The notes under the pieces are model-generated. The model was not told the origin of the DNA. It worked only from the letters and a program-made list of their open reading frames with translations, and ran no database searches. Below are positions 55,380-64,000 of a stretch of 64,000 nucleotides of DNA, one piece after another (the stretch's first letter is position 1; every line of letters begins with the position of its first letter). The DNA is taken from contig JAYMGJ010000259.1 of assembly GCA_037178675.1 (NCBI GenBank), forward strand, positions 1 through 64,000, written 5' to 3'. A program made the translations under genes and the position numbers. The DNA is from Scleroderma bovista. Taxonomy: Eukaryota; Basidiomycota; Agaricomycetes; Boletales; Sclerodermataceae.

Positions 55380-56470
55380 TAGTTCATTTATCTCACCACC
55401 AGAAAGATGTGCTGATAGTGTGTTGTGCCAAAGGTATTGGCAAGTGCCGATGTTATACAAGTGCTGATGGTATTACAAATGTATGTCCTGCCGCCGGGGT
55501 GTGTGCTGATTGTCTACTGTATGCATGTGCCAATGGAATGCTGTGCTGATTACAGTATGTTACCCCTATCAATATCTAATGCTGCCATCCACGGCAATTA
55601 TAGATACTCTTGCTATTTATGTATATCGGTAACATCGAAGAATTACTCCAGAGGTAAATCTTGCATTTGCCGGCGAGAGATTGGGATAGTATCATGTACA
55701 TAGTGCCAATAGTGTGCTGTGTCAATAGTGTGATGTGCCGATCCTATGTTGTGCCAATAGTATATTATGCCAATAGTATGTAGTGTCGATATAGTGGAGT
55801 GCCAATAGTATGGTGTGCCAACAGTTTGTGGTGCCAATACCATGTGGTGGCATGCCTATAGTGTCTTGTGCAAATGGTTTGCAAGTGCCAATGTTATGCA
55901 AGTGCTGATACGGTTGCAGCGGCATGGATGTAATGCCGCCAGTGGTTGTGCTGATTGTATGCCGTATGTATGTGCCGATGCAGTGCCAAGTGGATGTTCT
56001 CTCTTGTGTGTTCTGCATGCCAATAGTATGTTGTGCCAATAGTATATTATGCCAATAGTATGTAGTGCCGATGATATATTATGCCGATAGTATATTATGC
56101 CGATGGTATGTGGTGCTGTGCCGATAGTGTCTTGTGCGAATGGTTTGCAAGTGCCAATGTTATGCAAGTGCTGATGGTTGCAGTGGCATGGATGTAATGC
56201 CACCTGTCATTGTGCCAATTGTATGCTGTATGTATGTGCCGATGCAGTGCCGAGTGGACATTCTCCTTTGTATGTTCTGCTGATTGTGTTGTGCCAGTGG
56301 ATTAAAGTATGTTGCTCCTTCCAATACCTGATGCCGCCATACATGGCAATTATAGTTACATCTGTAGGACATATCTAGCCTGCTCTTGGTATTCATGTAT
56401 ATCAGTACTAATGGTGAAAAATTACTCCACAAGTAAATGTGGGATGTGCCGGCGACATATTCGCAATGCA
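55380..56470. repeat. Degenerate ~20-bp TGTGCCRATAGTRTG repeat arrays with an internal duplication
   Basis: From 55690 to 56150 the phrase TGTGCCAATAGTATG or TATGCCGATAGTATA recurs about every 20 bp. Two larger direct repeats are superimposed. Segment 55860-56025 (TTGTGCAAATGGTTTGCAAG ... GCATGGATGTAATGCC) recurs at 56120-56280. Segment 55555-55680 (AATATCTAATGCTGCCATCC ... GAATTACTCCAGAGGTAAAT) recurs at 56310-56460. No gene here. Confidence 0.75.
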
Positions 56471-56646
56471 TTCATGACTGTGGTTGAGACCATTACTGGC
56501 ATGTCTCTGACAGAGTTCTCAGGCTGCATCAATGATTCACAAGGACAACTCTACATGCATAAATATACTTTACAATGCGATGTATATAGTATACATGGAA
56601 TGGGAAGCAGAAATTGTACAAAAGACGTAGGTATGATAAAAGAAAA

Positions 56647-58558
56647 TTAGTCCGTTTCCATTTGCACACCGGCATCGTGCCTGGCATCGGCATCGGCATC
56701 GGAACTCCTGATCTCCATATTGGATGCTGGCGTCCCAACATCTCCATCTTCCGGCGGGCTGACCTCACAATCTTGTGATCAGTAGCACATGGCTTGGTAA
56801 TTGACAGACTTACCTTTTGGTGGGGCCCAGTCATAGCTATCACCAGTTGGTTTGCTGGCACCCCTTTCATCGACCAAGCCTGGAGTTGCCACCTCCAGAC
56901 TTGAGGCATTGTTGCGCAGTGCAACCTGCATACCATGTGTGCCGGTCGGCTTGCTCGAGCCATGCTGGGATGGATTGCCGGACGACACCATTTCTTCCAG
57001 CATAGTGGTAGGCGCTAGTGCCAATGGGCTTGGTGGACTGGGGTGAGCACACTGCGAGACCTCGGCATGTGTTGAGTCAGATGCCGGCTGTGTGGGTGTG
57101 AATGCCTGCTGCGATGCCGGACATTGGAGGTGGGATGGTGTTGGGAACAGCTGTTCCCGCATTGCTTCAACCACCTGCCGTAAGCTGGCGACTTCTCCGA
57201 GTGCGACGGCCAACCTGTCATTTGCTTCGTCCACCTTTCGTTCTGTTTCGGCCTGCTTTTCCCTCAAATGGACAACCTCCTCCTTGAGATCTTGTACATT
57301 CAATGTGTTCATACTGTCTCCCGGTGTTGTGGGAGGGTTCATGCCACTGCCGGTGGCCGTTGACGATGGACTTGCCGTCCTTGATGTCTTCCCTAGCCAT
57401 GCTGGAGTATTGATCAGTACCCCATCAAAAACTGCATGGAATATGGATAGAAATAATATTAAATTGTTTGAATAATGAACGACTTACTTTGTTTCCTGGG
57501 CGGATTGGCCGCTGCTGGTGCTGGGATCTGACATTGGCTTTTTGCACGCTGTGACCTTCCTCGGTTGAGCGTTGAGGGTGCAGATGGTGAACGCTGACGC
57601 GGTGCAGGTTTCCTCGGTGCTTGTGAATGCGACCTTGACCTTGCTCTGACTGCTGTCATCATGCTGCATGCAATCTTGCTGCAGCAACATTGCCAGCAAG
57701 CATGGCCTGGGTTCGCCGCACACCGTCGATCTTGCTGTACGCACTTGATGCACTGATCCTTGTCATCCACCCACTCATAGCCTGCATCTGGTGTCTGCAT
57801 GTCGCGAACATTTGGCCTTGGTCACTTTGGCCATGGTTGTGATGAGGCTTCTTCATCATCACCATCGCTGTTGATCGTTGCGACTGATTGGGCACGCTTC
57901 CTTGGCTTGTGACTGCGACTGCGGCCCCTAGGCACCTCATTGTCCTCGATGGCACGGCTTGCTTCTGGCACTGCTTGTGAGTCCTCAGTTTCACTGGGCT
58001 CACCTACTTGGCCATGACCGCCTTGCACCTCCGTCTCCTTTACCCCCAATGGTCCTGCCACTGCATTGTTCCCCAACAGCTCTACGGCTCTCTGCTTTCC
58101 CTTGTCCACCTTCTTCTGCAGCTTGCCTAGTTGGAACCAGGGATGGTCCCGGATATCGCGGTCGGTGGCGTTAACAATGTCCAGGAAGTGAGGCCACTTC
58201 CCTGTCGACAGGATCACCTCTGGCGCCTCCATAAACTGGTTGGCAGCAACGATGATAGTCAGTATAATGAATCCTGCAGGTAACTCCTGCAGGACATTCT
58301 CGACCCAACACTATCATATCCTAATCAGTGAGTTGATTGATTGGAGATAAATTTGCCACGCACCACCTGGGCCCAGATAGTTGACACTGCTTCTGACCAT
58401 ACACCCTTCTCCCGTGTGCTTCTCAAGCCATCAATCCGGCCTTGAATTATTTCAGCAGCCTGGGCGATGACTTCTTCTGCAGTGAGGGACGTAGCCATTG
58501 ACACGTCCTCTTGAACGGATGAGGTGGAAACGAACTGAGAACCTTCTGAGGTTGCCAT
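56647..58558 (-). pseudogene. Zn-cluster/coiled-coil protein of the TET/KDZ block; in-frame TGA
   Basis: Exon 1 from 58558: MATSEGSQFVSTSSVQED, EEVIAQAAEIIQGRIDGLR. Exon 2: MEAPEVILSTGKWPHFLDIV, HPWFQLGKLQKKVDKGKQRA, then a charged linker to SSQPWPK, where TGA at 57822-57824 interrupts the same frame. It resumes MQTPDAGYEWVDDKDQC with a cysteine cluster CIKCVQQDRRCAANPGHACW, resembling fungal zinc clusters, and an Arg/Ser/Pro-rich region. The next exon (57342) has a leucine-rich coiled coil (DLKEEVVHLREKQAETERKV). The last exon ends AGVQMETD, TAA at 56647-56649. Only the TGA argues against function; if read as an Arg codon the gene would be whole. I recall this architecture as common near fungal transposons; role unknown. 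Confidence 0.5.
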
Positions 58559-59289
58559 ATAGACGGTAAGGATGTGGAAATGGTAAAGCAGTGGTTGAGA
58601 GGAAGAACTGGATCCAATTGCCGTGCGGCCTGGAGAATGTTCAACATATTATATAAGCATTTCACACCACAACATGTTTGCATTGTGGTCGCACACCAAA
58701 GTGGACTAAATCAAATATAGGTTAATAATTCAGCCACAAGTCCGACCGATCATTGTCCTGACAATGAGACTAATGAACCACACTGCTGCATTTCATATTG
58801 CATGATGGCTGCATTTCTATTGCTTGTGATTGGCTGTCACAGTGCAATGCTTGTCCACATCACAATAATAAGGGATCTCGGATTGGCATTATGATTGAGC
58901 TTTGCAGTTGCCTTATTTTGGAGTGTGTCTATCCCGTCTAGCACTGCCATCTCTCGGGGAACAATCGATGCGGCATGTATTATCATAGCCGCAGCTTGAG
59001 AAAGGGATCAATGCCGCATGTCAGTCATTGCGGTACGGCCACCATTAATTTAATGCTATCATTGTGGTACTTATTTGCACAGCCACCACAGCCCAGCTGC
59101 CACCGGCCAGTATGTCAGTGGCAAATGCTGGTGTCCACAACCATGCCGACACTGCCACATGGCATGGTCATTCCCATATTGCTGCACAGGCAAGCATGAT
59201 GGCTGCACGGATATTACTCCAGCACGTTTGTGATTCTCGGCAAGGTATTGCGGCACCTGGTGATAGCTGCACAGCCATTACCAGTATTT
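58559..59289. other. Intergenic; no gene recognised
   Basis: AT-rich promoter-side sequence of the Zn-cluster gene, then CATTGCGGYAC- and GGCATGG-type phrases leading into the next array. No coding potential noted. Confidence 0.4.
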
Positions 59290-59610
59290 ATGTTGTGCCG
59301 TTCTTGTAATGCTGCAATTCTATCCTGCTGATCGTACATTGCCGATGAGATGTTGTGCCGCTGTTGTGTCCTGCTGGCAGTCGTGTTCTGCCCAGAGCCT
59401 TGTTCTGCCGACAGTGGTGTTCTGCCGACAGCCTTGTTCTGCCGACAATGTGTTCTGCCAGCAGTCATGTTCTGCTGCCAGACTTGTTCCGCCGACAGTA
59501 TGTTCTGCCAACAGTGTGTTCTGCCGACAGTGTGTTCTGCCGACGGTGTGTTCTGCCAATGCCATGTAGTGCTGATTGTGTCGTGCCACACCCTGGCTTA
59601 CTGCTACTTT
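59290..59610. repeat. ~18-20-bp GTTCTGCCGACAGTGT tandem array
   Basis: At least twelve copies of variants of TGTTCTGCCGACAGTG between 59370 and 59560, preceded by TTGTGCCG-type copies. It is the most regular of the arrays in this block and is related to the TGTGCCRATAG arrays at 55.4-56.3 kb and 45.9-46.3 kb. Confidence 0.8.
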
Positions 59611-60260
59611 AGAGAAGACCAGATGCTGTTACGACCATGTCCAACTCCGGATCATATCCGGTTACTCCGGTCATATCGCAGCACTACAGCTCAACTCCGG
59701 TCGCTCTCAGTTACTCCGGTCACGGTCGCGCAGATACACCTCCGCTAACTACGACCCTTGGTCTAGCCCGCATCCAGTCCTTACCACACCTGCCCGTCTG
59801 CCCTGTCTTGACGTGAGTTCTCCATGTACTCGTTATATCTTCTACCTTGTATCATTTTCACCGGACCTAGTTTATTTTACCCGGACCTGACTTTATTTTC
59901 ATCGGACCTGATCTATCCCTTACTCCGGTCGTCCTTTGTCCGCCATTAGGATGTTTACTTGTCACCGTAAAATACTCGACCCTAGTTCTCTGTAGTATAA
60001 GTACCCTGTACTCCGTCCTGGTATACCTCAGTCTGAAATCAACCATAGTCTCTACTCCTGATCTTGCCCGTCTCTGTCTCTGTCTCTGTCTCCCCTTCTT
60101 GACCGGAACCTACGCAAGGGATCAATGCTCGTTATCCTTAGTCGTTGAATCCAAGCGGTCACCAACTCCGGCCGGACTAATCTCTTGTCCAGCCCTCTGC
60201 CCTCTCCCTTCGTCCGTTTCCGTCCGGACTTGACCGAACCTCCTACCGGAGTAGACCCGG
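59611..60260 (-). repeat. Plavaka 3' flank, second copy (reverse orientation)
   Basis: Rich in ACTCCGGTC, AACTCCGG and ACCGGACCT. In reverse complement it aligns in blocks with 623-2999, for example CGGTGACAAGTAAACATCC at about 59950-59970 against 1110-1128, preceded by GAGAACTAG in both. It lies 3' of the - strand Plavaka gene ending at 61210, mirroring the arrangement at the left edge. Confidence 0.65.
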
Positions 60261-61209
60261 ACTTGACAGATGCCCGGCCCTACATTTATACAAGGGATAT
60301 AGTTCTAAGGGCCTGCTGTGTTTGGGAGGCCAAACATTAAGGCCGATCATACTGAAGGGGAAGCATATCCGCTGGCCTTCCCATCTAGCTAGGTGTCCCC
60401 AGAAGGAGGGCTTGCTTAATGCTCTGGGACACCGCATTCATAGCCTGTCACTTTGAAGTGTACTGCAAGGCCCTCCCATGTAGGTAGATAACACCTTTCT
60501 GAGGGCCGACCTAATGCTATGGGACACTGTACCTATTGTTGCCATGTGCCCTGCACATAATAGATGAAACTGGCTCCAGGGCCTACTCATAGTCATGGGA
60601 CACCAATCCCATGGCTAGGTATTCTTAAAGGTACACCATGCATGCAGCCCATTGGAAAGCACGGGATGCTGTTTCTATGGCTGGCCCTGCAACAAGAAAG
60701 GGACACCAAAAGTACAGCCCAATGCAAAGCACAGGACACACTATCCCTCTGGCCCTCTGACAGAAACAGGACACCAATACCACAGCCAAATGCAAAGCAT
60801 GGGACACTGGTACAGAGGCCCTTCTATTGACTCCCATCTGCAGGTTAGCCGCATTGACTACCGTCCTTTTGCCGAAATGCTGCGGCAAGCCCCCTGCAAT
60901 CCTCGGCCTGAATGTAGCAGCTACCCTGTGGCATATAGTCCTCTAGCCACATGCCACGGCTCCCTTGCCGCATTAGGTCCTATTGTCACAGGCCATATCC
61001 TGATCTAGTGTACTAGTGTGTCAGCCCACCAATATTATTTGGTGACAACCTCTCCATGAGCCACCAATATGGCATGGTGAAACACCTTACCATTAGCCCA
61101 CTCGTATGACATGGGGATGCACCATGGCTGGGCCCTATCTCAGCTGGCCATGTAGCACGGCCAATTGTCAGCTTCATCTGTCTGTGTTGTATGGGACAAT
61201 GCAGGTGCA
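60261..61209. repeat. Repeat-derived DNA between transposase and 3' flank
   Basis: Variants of GCAAAGCACGGGACACTGG and GGGCC...CTATGGGACAC occur several times (60470-60840). The same family appears at 42780-43040. No gene. Confidence 0.5.
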
Positions 61210-63296
61210 TTATGTGGCCCTCCAACCCTCCTTGGCTAAGTCTATGTGAAGGCACTCAAATGCCTTAATAGAGATATGCTTGTGATTGTGGAAAAGGGAA
61301 AGGGCCTCCTCCATATATCGGAGGGAATCATCATTGTGGGAGGGGTACTGGGCCAAGTGAAGGAAGTCTAGTAACGCCCTGTAACATGTCAGAACATCAT
61401 TTGGGACCTTACCTACCAGGCAGCCCAGAACTACCCTTGCCATTTGCTTCCACTCATTTCCTGATACCTGCAATAACTTTGACCAACCATGCTTGAAGTG
61501 GCGAACTCCGAAGCACCGAGGGAGAGTTTGAAGCCGTCGATCCAGTTCAGATTCACTCATCAGGCTTGAGCACCATGTGAGGAGATACTTGATGACGCCC
61601 TGGTACAGTTGATGAAGAACATCCACTGTAATACATGAGTAAATGCAGCAAAGTGGGAGCCCAATCCAGAATGGCAATGAAACATTGCCCGATATGAGGT
61701 GACATTTGCACTTGAGTATGAACTCCCGGGGTGATCTTGCAGATGACTTTGCTGCACAGAGGATTGAAAGAGACTTCTTTTGCATCCTTGGCTCCCCTGG
61801 GTTTTGGTCTTCAAGCAAGTCTTGTGGCTGCAGGTACTTCGGGCAGGTGCTGAACTTGGAGCAGGTCACTAGACATTACTCAGGGTAGTCAGCAACATAG
61901 CAGGCCAGAATTGGATGGACTATGTGTATGTGCCCATCTCCCCTGACCACTTCCATGCCTTTCGACCCTGCTTCAATCAAGGGTTCCAGCACCAGGCGCA
62001 TCAACTTGTGAAACAGCCTTTGCACCCTAGCTGACTGCTCCTCCTTTGTCAGGTTATGCCCAATACACTTGTCCACAGGTAAGTATGCAATTAGCATGCA
62101 AGCCTTCTTACTGGGTTTGCGTCGAATGGCTCGAGGTATGTTGCCAAGAGTCAGATATACCGGGTATGCTTGCTGACCCCCCGAAAACTGGGTCAGTTGA
62201 GTCTTGTCAGTTGCAATAATTACTGGCGCAGCACATGATCCCTCTGGAAGTTTTGCCTGTAGTACATGGAGATCAGTTGCTAGCATCTGCTGTAGTATGA
62301 ATACCAATTCTGTACTCACCTGCGTCTCCTCCCACCACCTACCAGTCCACATCTCATTGTATACCCGCTTTTCCTTGCTTGCATTTGTGAAGATATGCTT
62401 GGGCTTGTACACGATGTGCTCTGCTAGAGTAGGGTCTCCAAGTAGAGCCTTGATTGCCTCCAGAGGGGATCTGTAGTGCAAGATGTACTCCTCTTCTGGA
62501 GTATCCTTGAAAGACAACCTGTGGGACTTCCACTCGGCATGTGCTGGGACTTCCTCTATGAATCTATGGAGACTCCTGGTGTTGGAGTAAGACAGTCTGA
62601 CATTGTCTACCAACTTGCAGATGATCCCAGTTAGCATCCGTGGTATGAGAGTCAAGAATACTTACTCCAGGGATCCCTAGCAAACAATCCAACTGCTTAT
62701 GGCCCATCCCGCTCTTAATAACCCACTCTGCAAATCTCCAGTCCATTTCTGAACTGAAAGGCGCAAACTTTTCATCACTTCCCTTGCGATTAAAAACCTT
62801 TTTCCATCTCTCATGGAGCGTTTCGTCGGTGCGCAGGATTCTTGCTGCAGCGGGATAGATATCTTCTTCCACTTGTGTGTCTTCCTCCACGTATTCCTGG
62901 ATCTCCTCTACAGTGTGATGTGAGTATCTGCAATGAGTTCACACTACAAATATTGTACTTACCTTCCACCTCTGGGTCCTGAACCCTATTTGAAGTGTCC
63001 TGTGGGATGAAATCAAAGAGCTGGTTGTGGAAATCCTCCACCACCTCCCCTGGGCTGACTTCCCTGTTCTGGTTGTGGTGTACCAACTCCTTGGGGGTCT
63101 GGGCATCATCAACAATAATTTCCTCGTCCTCAGGAATGTGGCGGAGGTTGAGTTTCAGCTCTTTCAACTTGTTCCGCCTATATCCTTGACAGCGGGGTGA
63201 AAATGCCAAGTGAAGCCTCAAGCCTTTGCCGGACTGTAGAGTTCTCTGGCAACTAGGGCAATTGATGGAGTGCGGGTCACTCTCATTGTGAGGCAT
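61210..63296 (-). pseudogene. Plavaka-type transposase with N-terminal zinc finger; in-frame TAA and short C-terminus
   Basis: ATG at 63296. C2HC finger CPSCQRTLQSGKGLRLHLAF. Exons separated by GTAAGT introns continue MDWRFAEWVIKSGMGHKQLD, RLSYSNTRSLHRFIEEVP, EYILHYRSPLEAIKALLGDP, YNEMWTGRWWEETQ, PVIIATDKTQLTQFSGGQQA, YPVYLTLGNIPRAIRRKPSK, VRGDGHIHIVHPILACYVAD. After DYPE a TAA stands where relatives have Gln. The frame resumes CLVTCSKFSTCPKY, ITVDVLHQLYQGVIKYLLTW, VRHFKHGWSKLLQVSGNEWK, RALLDFLHLAQYPSHNDD and LHIDLAKEGWRAT, then a stop at 61210-61212. The usual C-terminal tail (of the kind seen at 1-622) is absent. Confidence 0.8.
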
Positions 63297-63500
63297 GGCT
63301 GTAGGAAGTTAGAATTCTATGTTACCTATAGTGAAAACTTTCTCGGATCATCGCAGGTTAAGTGAGTTGTTTGGTACAAATAATGATCATTTTGACCATT
63401 TGTTCACGAATAGTGACAAATCAACGAAATACGATCGAATTCTGTTCAAATGCAGAGGAAAGGTAAGAAGTATGAATGACGCACTGTCTGAATACTGTCC
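63297..63500. other. Spacer between Plavaka start and next gene
   Basis: About 200 bp, AT-rich, with no feature noted. It would contain the promoter and 5' terminal region of the Plavaka element if it is close to its end. Confidence 0.3.
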
Positions 63501-64000
63501 TCAATCATCATTATTCAGAGACCTCTTCTTACTCTGTGATTGCGATCCCGACGGCCCTGCCCTATTCCCAAGTAGCGGTGTCTCCAGGTGTCCTTTCCTC
63601 AATAATGCTGAAAACTCTGCATGGGCCCTCTCAAATTCTTCTGTTGACGGTGGGCCATCCATTGTCACATCGATCCCATCTCTTATTTCTTTAATGATGT
63701 CCACTACCACCCTGTATGTTGTAGGCGTCAGGGGCTGTCTCACCACATTTCGATGTACATCTTCCACCTCCTGCCAAGCAAATAATTTGATGAGGTCCCA
63801 AAAGCCTCGAATGACCGAGTCATGCTTGGCAAAGTAAGGGCTCAAGAATGCAGTGAATTGTAACCTCTGGAACGTGATCCCAATCTTCTGCCATGCCATA
63901 TCTCTAGTTGATTTGGAATGGAGCCCAGGACGTGACCAGCAGGGGGGCTTATCTTGGGCATTCGAGCTACTGCTAGCAGCAGCAGGTGCGGGGGGAATGG
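63501..64000 (-). CDS. C-terminal part of an unrecognised protein (continues past right edge)
   Basis: The frame is open from the window edge: PAPAAASSSSNAQDKPPCW, GLHSKSTRDMAWQKIGITFQ, RLQFTAFLSPYFAKHDSVI, RGFWDLIKLFAWQEVEDVH, TTYRVVVDIIKEIRDGIDV, MDGPPSTEEFERAHAEFSAL, ending KKRSLNNDD at 63501-63503. A low-complexity head is followed by a helical domain and a Ser/Lys tail. I do not recognise it. Confidence 0.45.
   Translation of the reverse strand, partial: IPPAPAAASSSSNAQDKPPCWSRPGLHSKSTRDMAWQKIGITFQRLQFTAFLSPYFAKHDSVIRGFWDLIKLFAWQEVEDVHRNVVRQPLTPTTYRVVVDIIKEIRDGIDVTMDGPPSTEEFERAHAEFSALLRKGHLETPLLGNRAGPSGSQSQSKKRSLNNDD

Noticed and set aside
45940..59610. CRISPR array
   Set aside because: The repeats are degenerate, about 20 bp, without unique spacers, and the genome is eukaryotic.

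Overview
The window reads as chromosomal DNA of an agaricomycete (basidiomycete mushroom-forming fungus). Genes are split by many 45-65 nt GT-AG introns. The coding content is typical of that group: Plavaka and KDZ transposases, a TET/JBP dioxygenase, an expanded SNF2-type helicase, a Crinkler-like protein, NACHT NTPases and a TRAPPC11 homologue. No species can be named from the sequence. The region is transposon-rich; a large share of the coding segments are truncated, frameshifted or interrupted by stops, and only a few genes look intact.

Layout. 0-3 kb: tail of a Plavaka (CACTA-related) transposase and its TCCGGAGT-rich 3' flank, into which a 1.06-kb hAT-type non-autonomous element (8-bp target duplication) is nested. 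3.2-5.4 kb: a Crinkler-like protein (ubiquitin-like head, nuclease-like middle, kinase-like tail). 5.6-12 kb: two inverted, independently decayed copies of a membrane-protein gene, with an endonuclease/exonuclease/phosphatase pseudogene and a nucleotidyltransferase-like gene between them. 12.4-17.3 kb: retroelement relics, the first copy of a 1.9-kb inverted duplication and CCA-rich low-complexity DNA. 18.2-24.8 kb: a largely complete SNF2-type helicase and a disordered neighbour with an in-frame stop. 24.9-29.1 kb: a small unknown gene and a 5'-truncated TRAPPC11. 30.4-32.0 kb: a second hAT-type element. 33-36.3 kb: a 2OG-Fe(II)-oxygenase-like gene and Gag-type relics. 36.4-39.6 kb: a GMC oxidoreductase fragment joined directly to a NACHT gene. 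40-41.8 kb: second copy of the 1.9-kb duplication.

43.5-58.6 kb: the most distinctive block. It holds an open TET/JBP-family dioxygenase gene, a divergent neighbour, the CxC2/N-terminal part of a KDZ transposase, a Plavaka fragment joined to it, and three further multi-exon genes. These are separated by arrays of a degenerate ~20-bp TGTGCCRATAG-like repeat. TET/JBP genes are known to have expanded with KDZ transposons in basidiomycetes, so this looks like a degraded TET/KDZ composite locus. 59.6-63.3 kb: another Plavaka transposase with the same TCCGGAGT-rich 3' flank as at 0-3 kb, in the opposite orientation. The right edge carries the tail of an unrecognised gene.

Most genes here do not work together. 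The exception that may have functional meaning is the TET/JBP-KDZ block: DNA-modification enzymes and the mobile elements they associate with. All exon boundaries were read by eye from splice signals and reading-frame continuity, and carry that uncertainty.
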